DNA of 64,000 bases, taken from positions 33,303,598 through 33,367,597 of the forward strand of contig CM065297.1 of assembly GCA_032871835.1 (NCBI GenBank). Reading direction: 5' to 3'. Below, piece after piece: positions 33,615-46,443 of the stretch. The DNA is from Dipteronia dyeriana (Eukaryota > Streptophyta > Magnoliopsida > Sapindales > Sapindaceae). The notes under the pieces are model-generated. The model did no database searches. It had not been told where the DNA came from and saw nothing but the letters and a program-made list of their open reading frames with translations. Every line of letters begins with the position of its first letter. Position 1 is the first letter of the stretch. The position numbers and the translations under genes are program-made.

Positions 33615-35210
33615 ATGGGAAGAACTAAGATTACCAGAAGTGGAAATCAATTGAATCCCATTATGAAAGCCAAGTCTACCTTAAAAGGATCCAAAGCTTC
33701 AAGGATAAAAGATTTAGGGATCTTTGGAACAAAGAAGATATTTCAAGAGAGAGGCATTGACTTTGGTAAGTGTAAAGATTCTTATGTTCTTAAGTGCTTA
33801 AAGGATAGAAAATGGGAATCTTGTGTGAGCATGTTAGGAGTTGTAAATGATACTCTTGTTTAAGAGTTCTATCATGAATATAAGGAAAGTGCCGCCTTGT
33901 TAGATGCTTTGATGGAAATTAGGGGTATTGTATTTAGAGTTACCCCGAAAATATTTACAAGTTTCTTGGGATATCTAATGATATAGATTCAAATTTTCTT
34001 GATGTAGATGTTATTGAGAATCTAAATATCATGGGTAGAACTCTTTATGACAATGCGTCCTTTGAGTGGAAAAATAGGTCATACATTAGTTAGCACGAGT
34101 TAACTAAGGCTAGTGTATTTTGGCATATATTCATTTGCACTAACATTATAGGATCTTCTAATTCAACCGAGTTGAATAAGTACAATATCAAAATGGTGTA
34201 TGCCTTGGTAACTATTCAATTGATAAACCTTGGAGATCTTCTCATGTATTACATTGATAGTGTGGCTTTCTCTACTAGAGGTGATAAAAATGCTTGCATT
34301 ACCGGGGTTATTACTTTATTGTTTTTAGCTCGTGGGATTAAGAATAGAGAAGATGATGTGTTAGTTCAACCCTTGGAAAAGTATTATGATAAACGTGTGT
34401 CTTACATGTCCTATAAGAATAAGGGTATGACTTGTGATACTTTTGGACTATTTAGTAGTCTCAAGTTGATAGTCATGTGAATAACACTAGTATTCTTCCA
34501 GATTGGGCTATACAATTGAAGGAGAAGGTTAATGAACTTAGTGCAATAGTTGTTCAATAAGATGCTATGATTGAAGAGTTGGTAGAGTGACGCAGTGAAA
34601 ACGTAACTAGAATTAGAACGACATCTAAATTCTTTTAAAAAACTGTAATCCACCAGAATAAAGTTAAAACTTTAGATAATTTATTGAATAATAAGCTATT
34701 TGAGCCTTTCGGCTTACAAGGCTATTTAAAGCGAAAGACCCTAACTCGAATCCTTGTTGGACAAGAAACGGGATTACATATCAAAAACTGCCATAAATAG
34801 CGAAACTGCCAAAAATAGCGAAATCACAAAAGTTACGGAAATAAAAATATACTAACGAACATAAACAAGCCGGAATTAACGGTAGACGATTCTAGCTTGT
34901 CAAAGTCAACTTATGACAAAAATGGAAATTTCCCAAAAAGGAAATAATTGCGATTTTGGGGCCTAAATGATGGAATTTGACTGAAAATGGACGTGCCTCA
35001 ACATCAAAGGTTTTGACTTCTGAAGATCTCGCCGATTCCCTTCAATTAAGGTCATTTGATCTTAGATTTAGGAAGGTCCCACCAAACCATGTAGGACTCA
35101 GCCACTTGTTCTACATCAAAGAGTGCATTGCTTCAAGTAGAAGACCACCTCTCAAGCATTATGTTAGATCGATTACTCGCACGACTAACTTTGGTGGAAC
35201 AAGTGGCTAG
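33615..35210 (+). pseudogene. E2 3' ORF relic, interrupted by a solo LTR
   Basis: Homologous to the intact E1 ORF at 7215-8276. The start codon and the first 83 codons are open, up to TAA at 33861. After that only pieces are open, for example 34172-34480, which covers the VYALVT and LLMYYIDSVAFSTR region. A 531-bp LTR (34588-35118) is inserted near the coiled-coil end, and the last ~30 codons resume at 35119 (CIASSRRPPLKHYVRS) to the stop at 35208. The reading frame cannot be expressed as one protein. Confidence 0.82.
34588..35118 (-). mobile_element. 531-bp solo LTR inserted in the E2 3' ORF
   Basis: Absent from the E1 ORF, so it is a clean insertion. Ends are TGACGCAG and CTACATCA, an 8-bp imperfect inverted repeat with TG/CA termini. 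Flanks are TAGAG (34583-34587) and AAGAG (35119-35123), a 5-bp duplication with one mismatch. On the minus strand it has a TATA-like TTTAAATAGCC followed by an AATAAA-type region, which is LTR layout. It could alternatively be a small non-autonomous TRIM-like unit, but no internal repeat pair was seen. Confidence 0.65.
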
Positions 35211-35260
35211 TATTTGGGCATTGAGGTGCATTTCTTAACCTTTTGGCGTCATTTCATGTC

Positions 35261-35670
35261 AAAAAAAGGGGCGAAAAAGTATATGCTAGTTGCTTAGTTT
35301 CTTTCTATGTTGTTTTTGTGAACTTTTGAACTTAATGACTTGTATTAATTAGTTTCAAGATTCGGTTAAGAATTTTTGTGATTGGCATGTATTAAGGGGG
35401 AGATACATGTTTTTGTGGACTTTAATTGTATATTCTTATCCATATTACATGTTGTCGTTTGTTATTTTCTCTTGCATATGCATTTTTCTTTGAGATGATT
35501 TGTAGGTTGCTTCAAGAGAAGATCAAGATGAAGTTCAAGAGTTGATGAAGATTAGTTCTAGGAATCTTACTCACTATAATATGAGGGAGTGATTTTGTGA
35601 CATATCTTCATTTTTATATTTGTAGTAAATGTCTAGGTGTTTTGACATGGAATTTGCCAAAGAGGGAGCT
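35261..35670 (+). promoter_or_regulatory. E2 multiple polypurine tracts
   Basis: Purine runs lie at 35261-35279 (interrupted by one C), 35394-35403 (AAGGGGGAGA) and 35659-35669 (AAAGAGGGAGC), the last next to the 3' LTR. All three are at positions equivalent to those of E1. Confidence 0.7.
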
Positions 35671-36886
35671 TGTTGGGTTTTAGATTACGTTGGCATTAAT
35701 TCCATATCAAAATAATGTTTACTTGTAATAATTTAGTTGTTTAGGTCCATGATGATTCAAGCTTCAAAAAAGGAATAACAACTAGTCAAAGCAAGTACAA
35801 AGTCTACAAAGAGAAAGGATGCTATATGGTTCTACAAAGGTATATTAAGACTTTATCTTTCTCTTACAAGGCTAAGGCACATACACAATTCATATATTTG
35901 TATCCTTGCATAGTTGTGCACCATTATAGGCACACACACACAAATCAAACATATGTGTCCCTACACTTTTGTGCCCCATTTATAACACATTCACACACTT
36001 GAAGATGAATGCTCATGCATTGGTATGAAAATAACATGTTTTGGAAAATGCATGATTGGAGACTATCTCAATGTAGTTTGCATTGTAGTGTGAAATGAAT
36101 TTGTATGTGTATATGTTTTGTAAAACAAGGATATTGAACTTGATTTTAGTCTTAAATCATTCTTGATTGAGTTCCGGTCATTTCAGTTACTCATACTATT
36201 GATTTAAAATTCTAAGTCAAAAGATACTACACTTTCAACTCATGTTGTGTACATTGTCTTTGTAATCATATATCGAGTCAAATTATTATTTTATGGGTTG
36301 AGTATCTTATATGTCCAGGTCTGTGAGAGAGTTATGGTTTGTAATCCGCAAACGGATTCAAATTCTGAGTTTGGAGGCCGGAGAACGGTCGAAGAACGTG
36401 AAGAGAGCGCGCGAGGAAAAGAAGTGCAACCAAACACTATTACCCGAGATGGCGCGTGGCCATCTCGAGCCAGAATGCTTGCTGCCCCGAGATGCCCACA
36501 CGCCATGTCGGGAAGAAAGTGTACTTGGTGCACTTAAGCCCCTTTTGTTCATTTTTCTTGTACATTTTTCCTCTTCTTTATATACCTCTTCCCTCTCACA
36601 TTTCATTAAAAGAAGAGATTCAAAATTTGAGTGCAGAATTTTCTCCCAAATTTTCTCAACTTCCAAACACCATAACTTCTTCATTTGAACTCCGATCTGA
36701 GTGATTCAAAGTTGAGAATGTTTGTCTATTCATCCTCCATCTTTTCTCTAATGGTTTGAGTTGGTTTTATTATTTTTTTTAGAGTCTAACCTCACAAAAA
36801 CGGGACTGCACCAAATCAACTAAGGTATTGATTTTCTCTCAAAGTTTTCTTTTAAAACTTGTTCAATTGCCTTGGGTTTTCTTCTT

Positions 36887-36923
<37 letters not shown>

Positions 36924-38100
36924 TTTTGATTGTTTTTATTTGAGTTTTGAACTCATTTAAAGCTATATTGAGTTTAAATTGAAATCACACATTTTGAGTT
37001 AGGCTTTGATTTTGCCTATGTTTTCACATGTTTGGGATTGTATTGTGCTAGCTTTGATTTTAGGACTATCTGATGTTCTTTAATTGATTGATTTTGTGAA
37101 AAATAGTCTCTCACATGTACTAGGCTCTCTTTGGCCAGATTCTTTAAGTAGTGCACATGCTTGTGTTCTTTTGAGCTATTCTTGTGCTTTGTTGATTTCA
37201 TAGATAATATGCTCTAGAACTCTTGCTTTAATCTAAATGACTTTGTCACGTGATTTTAGCATGTTTTTGGTAACTAAGATTTAAACTTGATTATGTATTA
37301 ATTGAACATATATTGTGACTCAAGTTTTAGATCTATCCATGAATCTAGGTTGTAATTAATGTTGAACATATATTACATGATCTAGATGGATTAAACATGC
37401 ATGATTGACTAGACTACATTTTTTTTGTGCATTCATGCTTATGTCTAATGTTTTCCATAGGATGTGTTGATCATAACATTCTATGTTGCGTGCTTGTTTG
37501 CGTTTTGCATTCATGATCACATAGATGCCTTGTGAGACCTATGTTGTTGAGCAAGGAAGTCTTGGCAAGAGGTGGGAGACCGCTGAATGTCAAGCAAAGA
37601 AGTCTTGCCTAGGGTCGTTTGAATCCGGAGGGTGAGCAAAAAAGTCTTGCCTAGGGTCTTGAGGATCCGGAAGGGTGAGCAAGGAAGTCTTGCCTAGGGT
37701 CATGAGGATCTAGAAGGGTGAGCGAGGAAGTCTTGACAAAAGGTGTGAGGCCTCAGAATGTTGAGCAAGATGGTGACATATTCATGAGTAGGATAGGAGG
37801 GTAGTTTTTAGGTGAAGGGGTCACTTGAGAGATTGTACTTTTCTTATGTACTAGTTGATTTTGTTTGCTGGTGGTTTCTAACTTGTGGCTGTTTCCTCTT
37901 CGAAAGTTTACCACGTTATATCTTGTGTCAACTTTTCTCTATCCCTCTCTCTCTTATATTGGTATTTGTTATTTGAATACTATGGATAGAACTTTATTTG
38001 TAAGTTGACTTCTTTACTATAATATCGATTGTGTATGTGTTATGGTTGCTTGTTTGTATCACACTTTACATGTTTTATATATTGATTAAATGTCTTTAAT

Positions 38101-38143
<43 letters not shown>

Positions 38144-38263
38144 GATACAAGCAATCTAAAAGGATAAACTTTTGTTTGTTTCTAAGGGAGTAGAGAAAGG
38201 TGTCTAACCTATTCACCCCTCTTCTAAGTTATCCTTGAGCATTTAACCGTGTTTGTATTTTCA
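35671..38263 (+). repeat. E2 3' LTR
   Basis: It starts TGTTGGGTTT and ends GTATTTTCA, 2593 bp. The hairpin block is at about 36440-36515, the TATA box TTTATATA at 36577-36584, and the minisatellite has five cores (about 37545-37770). Two (TA)n runs (about 36888-36920 and 38103-38141) are expanded relative to the 5' LTR and account for much of the length difference. Confidence 0.9.
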
Positions 38264-38724
38264 ATTTTGAAGTGTGAGAGAGAGATTGGCAGGATCCTTT
38301 TCGTTTTCAGGAAAGAATATATTTATAAGGGCCGAAGACTAGGTATTAAAATGGTGGTGCGGCGGTTCTGAGGAGCGAAATGAGCGGGCATAGTGACCTG
38401 ATGCTTCAAATTTCTCTCTCTGGTTTTGGCATATGCACGAGTTATGCATGGGTAAGGACCCGCGCAATGACTCACGCACTGACCTGATTAGTGTGTTGGT
38501 TGTGCGCGGGTAAGGACCCGCACATAAACCTGCACACTAAAGCCTTTCTTCATTCATTTTGGCTTGTTTTTGCATAATCTTTGCGATTTTCATCCTTTCA
38601 TAAAAAATGTACCTAATTGCCTGCAAACATATCAAAATAGGCATAAGATACGTAAAAATTCACGAAAACAAGACAAGGGAAATGGATTTGAGGGCCAAAA
38701 TATATAATAATTTTGGCACGATCA
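38264..38724 (-). repeat. Element G 3' LTR, right part
   Basis: It resumes after the duplicated target ATTTT. It ends GATCA on the plus strand, so the LTR starts TGATCGTGCC on the minus strand. A minus-strand TATA-like CTTATAAATAT is at about 38325-38340. The full LTR, with E2 removed, is about 1.55 kb. Two copies of a GGTAAGGACCCGC phrase occur at 38450 and 38509. Confidence 0.72.
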
Positions 38725-40236
38725 CCCAAACCAAACCTTTGCTCATCCTCGAGCAAACCCTAAAATAACATAATTAAAAATGACTCGATCTAATATTTTC
38801 CTAGACCCAAAATATTCGCCGCAACACCAACAGATTAAGAGATAAACTAGACATAGTGTGAGGAATAGGTTAATGCAAAATGTTCTAATAACTCCAAGGC
38901 ACCGTAAGGGGAAACTCACACAACAGGAATCCCACACTTAAAGTGCCCTCGCCTTGGAAGCTACTCACTCTCACGCCACGAGCATAATTTGCTTCTATTC
39001 TAGGTCCTCACATGGAATCTCTCTTCTTTTTCCTCTTAGAACCTAGGTTCACACTCATGCAATATGTATGCAAATCCTGTAATGGAATCAAATTAATTGA
39101 ATGCACTTAATATAAAATGAAAGCTTTTTAGTGAATGAGTCTCATGAAAGAATCTAGTGTTATGAATGTGGAAAGAGCATCCATCGACTAATATTTCCAA
39201 TCTTGACTTCCCAAAAGATCAAATAGGTCTTTATCATTTGGTTGTAACAGGGCCACAATGATTGGAGATTAGAAAGAATGGGAATTAAGGTACAAAGCAC
39301 TAATCAACAAAGTCAAGACAATGCATTCTACACTTAAACAATTGACTCCTCATGCAACACTAATTTAAACATACATTATGGCGTCTAGGCATACAATTAA
39401 ATTTCAAGTGCAAACTATAACTTCTCATGTATCTTTTTTAGTAGTGTTTACAATTTAAGCAAGGCAATTGAAGCACATATTTTTTTTTCATTATTGCTTT
39501 TTCCTTGTTCTTTTGCTTATTTTCTTTTCTTTCAATTTCTCTTTTTGATTTTTCTTTTCATGTTATCCTTTTTTTTTCCTTTTTGACTATGCACATTTTC
39601 ACAATTCATCACTAATAGCCTAGGTACATGCCATTTCTCATATAAGCACATTTTACATTCAATCCTAAGCCTCAACAAGATCAATTAAGTGAGGGATGGC
39701 TTAGTGTTTAGGTTGCTTGGGTAAAGGATGAAACGTTTGTAAAATGAAAAAGTTGATATGTGTTTGGCCTCAAAGTCGGTTAGGGAGCACTCACATAATG
39801 GGAATGGGAAGTATTTGGAATTTTTAAGTGGCTAAAACACACTTTGCCTAATATCACTTAAAAGATTCCATTTATTAGGGGGATAAAAGTTTCAGTCAAG
39901 CAGTCCATATGCATGATGCAAGTTCTATGACAAATGATGATTGTCGATATAATAAGACTATATATGGCGATTGATAGTGTTAAAGGATTTGAAAAACATT
40001 TTCCCTCAAATATGTACGCTTTTGGCTTGTGTTTGTGATCTCACGAGGGTATCTCCACTACTAGAACAAGGCACTTGAGCACCTAGTCCCTTCAACTTAG
40101 ACACTAAAAGATGGAACTAACCCATGAAGTGCAAGTGACTCCCCTAAAGTGACAGAGAGCTATGAACAAGCACACTAAGCATACACAAATTCGCCACAAA
40201 CACTATGATTAAGGTATCTCACCAAGCTGCATTAAG
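38725..40236 (-). other. Element G 3' non-coding region with polypurine tract
   Basis: On the minus strand it ends GCTCGAGGATGAGCAAAGG, then GGTTTGGTTTGGG (38725-38737), which primes plus-strand synthesis next to the LTR. The CTCGAGGA.GAGCAA phrase before the tract is typical of Tat/Athila-type Ty3 elements. No frame over 65 codons has a recognisable motif. A 105-base pyrimidine-rich run (39480-39585) would be purine-rich on the element's coding strand. Confidence 0.6.
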
Positions 40237-42412
40237 CTCGTGACGGTTGAAGTTGCACTGAATTGAATCCGTAAGATCTTCCAATCCAATCACGAACGTG
40301 AATCACCTAGGAGTGTGGGCACCCTTTCTTTGAATTGTATACCTGAGGATGGAAACAAACAAAATCTTTTTCTTTTGTTAGTCACAATAATCCTCCAAGA
40401 GAAAACCCAAGAACGTTTGGTCACTTGTGAATTATCAATCTATTTAATTAATACTCGCGTAAACCTGATTCGTTTTTTGTACACAAGATCATATTGATGT
40501 AATGGATACTAGTGCACAATCAAGCACAAAAATGTTCCCTCTTTTCAATATGCTTGGCCGAATTCTTCACACTATTTCTATGAGTTGGCCAAATTTTATC
40601 TAGAGCGAAAACTAATTTTTTCTCTCTCAAAATTCTATGTTGGCCGAAATTTCTATTAGAATTATATTAGCTTGGCCGAAATCCACATAGGAGTATACAT
40701 AGGTGTCCAAATCCTCTTCTATCGAGGATTTATTGGATGGGCAAGAATCTTCTCACTCGGAGGATTTACTTGGTGGCCAAGAATCCTCACTCAATGAAGA
40801 TTTCTTTTCCATACCAAGACTCCTAATCCAACTCAATAGTTTATTTACTTAATAACAAATTATTGAATATAAATTAAATTGTGACTATATCAAAACTTCC
40901 TAATTTGACCAATTGTCAATTAAAGTTTTGATAGAAATCAAATACTTCATAATTTTACTAGATAAATAAATTCTTTTTATTTTTCTACTTATCAAATATA
41001 GTATTTGATATTTATCATTTTACCAACAATAGTATGACACTAAGAGACCTTCTCCAACTACGAAAAAGATTTTGAATTTTTAATTAAATAATTAATTTAT
41101 TAACAAATTAATTAATTTCTATTTAATTAAATAATAAAATAAAAACAATATAATAGGCTATTATATTTAGCCTTGCCGCCCTAGTCCATACTTGGGCATA
41201 TTTATTGTTTTTTTTTTTGTTTTATTAAATCCATTGAACCTCAATAAAAGGTCCACATGTGAACTAGACTCATTCTTACTAGAAGAAACAAGTCCACATG
41301 CCTTAATACAATTCTAGATAGATCCAGAAATTGGTCGGGTGAAATTTATAAAGTGATCCATGCTAGTTCGTGCGAATCGGGGATCTTGGCGGCATATCTT
41401 AATTTAAGCTCCAATAGACATAACGTAATCACAATAAACAAATGATTCACTTAAGTCCGATCTATTAATTTTAATTCATTCCACTAAAGAACTTAAATTG
41501 AACTCTTAAATATAGAAAGGATAAGTTAATGTTCCTCATTTGTACCCTAGACAATCCTAATGGAGATAGTGTATCATCGTGAAGAATACCAATAATCGCC
41601 AAGAGCTCATAGACCGCCTATAGCTCTCCTAGTTACCATATTTACTCATATGACCACATTTTGAACTTGGATATTTTGACTTGTCTAGAAGCCATATTTC
41701 AATAAACCCTACTGAAAACTTAGCATTAAGATTTAATATCCAATACCTCAAAATATCAATATGATGATATTCTACTCACATTTCAATTAATAGGGCCACG
41801 ATGTTCATATCTATAAATGAAGTCCTCTATTGATTAACAAATAAATACCACCAAACTATCGAGGATAGACTATGCTATATAATCGTACTCATTGATAGCT
41901 CAAATGATAACACTTGCAACCATAAGTCCATCATATATCTCAGGATTGAGATATACTCTCCGATTGACTTCAAGTAAAATACTTTTATCCAATGACGGTT
42001 CTAGATAAAGTATTTTCTTGTGGTCTTATTCAATGCATCTAGTGCACTAGATTCTTTTACCCAAAGACACAACACTTTGTTGATTTTAGACTCATCATAA
42101 CACATTTGATCCCACTCAAATGCTAGTAAAAGAATCTACATCTTTAACAAGTTAAAGGCACCCAACCTTTATCTTAAGTTGTGAATATTGTTCAAGACAA
42201 ACTAAAGAATCGTGTCTACCTCATACATATCTAGATATAAGAACAATTCTTCTTTTCTCATAGTCTTTTGACCTTATGATTATTTACTTTTGACAATTAT
42301 GATAATTAAACTATAAATGTTATAAGATTTGTTCAACTAGAAATCACTTTATTAATATGAAAAGATTGTCAAATAAATTGTTACACTTTTGCTATTGAGC
42401 ATAATCCTAACA
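40237..42412 (-). mobile_element. Left-truncated Copia-D family LTR (probable solo LTR)
   Basis: It matches the Copia-D LTR from the CTCGTGACGG phrase to the terminal CCTAACA at 42412 (minus-strand start TGTTAGGATT). The first ~120 bp of the plus-strand side (TGTAGGAAAAA onward) are missing, so the target duplication cannot be tested. It lies in the non-coding part of element G. It is a longer LTR variant than the 53108-55507 copy around 41590-41700. Confidence 0.7.
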
Positions 42413-43180
42413 ATCCCGCAAACCAAATGGGGCAGTATATGCAAATTAAGTACTTGTACATTCACACCTATATCTTGAAGAGCCTTCAGCTCATCACTCC
42501 GATAAAAAATGATAAATCGATAAAATCCAGATTCAATTAAAAAATGCGATAAATATGTACAAAGTAAATAAACTTATATTATCCAACTATCTCTCCACAC
42601 AAACCATCTCAACATCATTCCATGAAAGTATGTACAAAAACATAATTCAGAAAATTTTAAAATGAGCTGAAGAAAGTAAAATTGAAGTGGGATATCTCCT
42701 TGTAAGCTTCTACTATTTAAGTAAGGCTCTCACTCTTTTTATGAGCACTCTTAGTTTACTTGTTCATCCCGAACGTATAGATTGTTGTTGTTACCTACCA
42801 AGAGACAAAAATCCTTGCATTGTACTCATGCTGTAAAAATTCACTTACTCCAAATGCTTTAGATTATCTACCACATTATAAAACAAATCAGAAAGTTTGG
42901 GCAAGCTAGATTTTTCTCAATACTTGCAATTGCCAAACCAAAACTGGAAACACTACTTCTTATTTAAATGGAACTAACTAAACAAAATCAAAATATCCCA
43001 TAATAAATTTTACCCCCAAACCTATTTCGTTCTCTCCTTTCAATTATCAAGCACGATTTCACACAAAAAGGGAAAGAGAAATAATAGATTAAAGATGGAA
43101 AATAGATTGTGCAATTTTAAAACAAAATAAAGCATAAAACATTTGATGCAGAAAAGAAGTTTTCTACATTATGTACTTAT
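42413..43180 (-). other. Element G non-coding region downstream of its ORF
   Basis: AT-rich and without motifs. It joins the ORF relic on its right to the LTR insertion on its left. Confidence 0.5.
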
Positions 43181-43726
43181 GCTAGTGGTGTCATCAACTA
43201 AAGAAGGCTTTACTAAGTTTGGAAATTGATTCTTTTTCACAACCCAAACATGTTGAGTTGATTTCCCCTTTTTCCTTGGCATTGAGTCTAACTTGGTTAA
43301 CCAAGTCTTTCCTTACCCAAATTTTCTTGATCCTAGGTGGTCTCTTCCTATTCCTAGACTTCTAAACCATATCTTCCTAACATTCCTATGATTCTCTCTA
43401 TGTTGAGAACTTGCATATTCATGGCCTAGAGGTCTAGTGTGACCTACCTTATGGCAATGGTTGCACATGGTTATGGGGTTAAAACGATACCTTATTGGTG
43501 GGTTTTTGTTGGAGGTGGGACTGAAGAATGCTTCAACTTCTTGTTTACCTTCCTCTTCCTTGCTTTGCTAGGACTTGGATTTTAATATTGGCACTTGATT
43601 TCCTTGATTCATTGCAATCTTTTCATCGTTTGGAAGTCGAACCACTTCCATCATTGCCTCAATTTCTTCCTTAGACTGTGAAAGATTAGAAAGATGGACA
43701 AGTTCCTCTTTCTTCACTATCGCCTA
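43181..43726 (-). pseudogene. Element G gag-like ORF, C-terminal part
   Basis: The minus-strand frame continues the coiled-coil ORF of 55513-56158 across the Copia-D insertion. It contains an acidic helical stretch (VHLSNLSQSKEEIEAMMEVV), a Lys/Glu-rich linker and a zinc-knuckle-like motif CNHCHKVGHTRPL at about 43435-43475, where Leu replaces the usual final Cys. A basic tail (REDHLGSRK-like, then PRKKGKS) follows. At least one stop (TAG, about 43567) breaks it. By motif and by position between primer site and 3' region it is probably a gag protein. The sequence does not match a family I can name with confidence. Confidence 0.55.
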
Positions 43727-45404
43727 GTCCCTGTAGGAAAAAATATACGGTGGAAGCGGAAAAAGGGTTTGGTATATTTCAAAAAAAAAATCCTTTAAAA
43801 GAATGAACCTTAACCCTTGATTAATTAACATATAATAAAGTATCGTGCCTTTTTTCTCATGACGATTGAAGTTGCACATAATTGAATCCGTAAGATCTTC
43901 CAATCCAACCATGAATGTGAATCCCCTAGGAGTGTGGGCTCCCTTTATTTGAATTGTATACCTGAGGATGGAAACAAACAAAATCTTTTTCTTTTTGTTA
44001 GTCACAATAATCCTCAAAGAGAAAACCCATGAACGTCTGGTCAATTGTAAATTTTCAATCTATTTGACAGAAACTTTCGTGAACTCGATTCAATTTTTGT
44101 ACACAAAACCCTTTTGATGTAAAGGATACTAGTGCACTATCGAAAAAAAAAATGTTCCCTCTTTTCTCCATGCTTGGACGAATTCTACATACACCAATCT
44201 TATAGTTGGACGAATTTATCAAAAGCAAAAACTGAATTTTCTTCACTCAAAATTCTAAGGTTCCAAAACTTCTCCTGGTCAAAATCTCTCTTGGATTATT
44301 TACGCTTGGCCGAATTCGCTCTACCCAAATATATAGGTGTCCAAATCCTCTCCTTAGAAGGATTTACTCGGTGGGCAAGAATTCTATCTCTAGGTGAATT
44401 TACTTGGTGGCCAAGAATCCTCACTCAAAAGAATAATTCTTTTTCCACAACAAGACAACTATTCCAACTCAATAGTGTATTTATCCAATAATCAACCATT
44501 GAATATAATTTAAATTGTGACTTTATTAAAAACTTCGTAATTTTACCAACAGTCAATTAGAGTTTTGATAGATATCAAATACTTCCTAATTTGACTAGAT
44601 AAATAAATTCTTTTTATTTATCTACTTATCAAATACAGTATTTGATACTTATAATACTACCAACAATAGTATGACACTAGGAAACTTTCTCCTAGTAGGA
44701 AACAGATTTTACCTTTTAATTAAATAATTATCAATTTCCATTTAATTAAATAATAAAATAAAAAAACAATATATTAGACTATTTTATAAGCCCTAGCCGA
44801 CCAAGCCTATAAATGAGCCAAATATTGTACTTCCCATTTTATTAAATCCATTGGACTTTAATAAAAAAGTCCACATGTGAACTAGACTCATTCTTACTAA
44901 AAAAGAAACAAGTCCACATGCCTTAAACTAATACATTAATATAATTTAAACAACCCATTTAATTAAAATGTACAAATTATTTTCTTATTGTATTAATGGA
45001 ATGCTAATTGCACCCTATATAGGCCGCCCAAGGAATCTCACATCCTTGGCCGCCTAATCCAACTATCTGGAAGAGTTCCCGCTTGTCTTAATCACACATG
45101 ACCGCATCTCTTCAAAGCTTTTGGATTTTAAAATCTAAGAAAATTCTTGATGGATCCAGAAATTGGTCGAATAAAATTTATTAAGTAATCCATGCAAGTT
45201 CGTGTGAATCGGGGATCTTAGCGGCCTATCTAAATTTAAACTCCAATAGACATAACCTAATCACAATCAACAAATGATTCACTTAGGTCTGATCTATTAA
45301 TTTTAGTTCATTCCACTAAAGAACTAAAATTGAACTCTTAAATAAAGATAGGATATGTTAATGGTCCTCATTCGTACCCTAGACAATCCTAATGGAGATA
45401 GATT

Positions 45405-46443
45405 AATTAACGTATAATAAAAGTGTCGTACCTATTTTTTTCGTGACGAATGAACTAGCGTCGAATTGAATCTGTAAGATCTTCCAATCCAATCACGAAC
45501 GTGAATCACCTAGGAGTGTGGGCTCCCTTTCTTTTAATTGTATACTTGGGAATGGAAACAAACAAAATCTTCTTCTTTGTTAGTCATAATAATCCTCCAA
45601 GAGAAAACCCAAGAACGTCCAGTCACTTGTGAAATATCAATCTATTTGATTGAAACTCATGTGAACCTTGATTCGATGTTGTACACAAAACCTTTTGATG
45701 TAAAGGCTACTAGTGCACTATTAAAAACAAAACGTTCCTTTTTTCTCTTCTCCTTGACCGAATTCAATACACAATATCTATGAGTTGGATGAAGTTTTTT
45801 TTATAACTATAAAAAAACAAAAAAAAATCAACTTTTCAAACCAAAATTTAGGTCTTAGTAGAAATTCTATATAGGAGTATATATAGGTGGCCGAAAATCC
45901 TCCTAGAAAAAGGATTTCTACTTCACCAAGACCATATGATGATATTCTAGGACCAAAATTGAGCCCACACTCCTACATAAAATTTCAACCAAGACCTAAT
46001 TTTTGGTGTGAAAAGTTGTTTTTATTTGTTTTTTTATAGTTATAAAAAAACTTCATCCAACTCATAGATATTGTGTATTGAATTCGACCAAGAAGAAGAG
46101 AAAATAGGAACGTTTTGCTTTCGATAGTACACTAATAGCCTTTACATCAAAAGGTTTTGTGTACAACATCGAATCAAGGTTCACGCTACTTTCAATCAAA
46201 TAGATTGATAATTCACAAGTGACTGGACGTTCTTGGGTTTCTCTTGGAGGATTCTTGTGACTAACAAAGAAGAAGATTTTGTTTGTTTCCATCCTTAGGT
46301 ATATTATTAAAAGAAAGGGAGTCCACACTCCTAGGTGATTCACGTTCATGATTGGATTGGAAGATCTTATGGATTCAATTCAGCACCAGTTCAATCGTCA
46401 CGAAAAAAAAGGTACGACACTTTTATTCTACGTCAATTAATCT
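45405..46443. repeat. Long inverted repeat (about 470-bp arms)
   Basis: Arm 1 (about 45405-45877) is a partial Copia-D LTR in minus orientation. Arm 2 (about 45974-46443) is the same segment in plus orientation. The outer ends pair ATTAATTAACGTATAATAAA with its complement near 46425-46443. The inner ends pair TTAGGTCTTAGTAG with its complement near 45987-46001. The loop is about 96 bases. Transcription through it would give a long hairpin RNA. Confidence 0.75.

Larger units (their letters stand above)
27276..38263 (+). mobile_element. E2: complete pol-less Sirevirus-like element, target duplication ATTTT
   Basis: A full-length relative of E1: 5' LTR 27276-29794, primer site 29797, gag relic, spacer, 3' ORF relic with a solo LTR, polypurine tracts, and 3' LTR 35671-38263. 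Perfect 5-bp copies of ATTTT flank it (27271-27275 and 38264-38268), proving integrase-mediated insertion of a unit that already lacked pol. It lies inside the 3' LTR of element G. Both ORFs are decayed, and its LTRs differ from each other more than those of E1, so it looks older. Confidence 0.9.
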
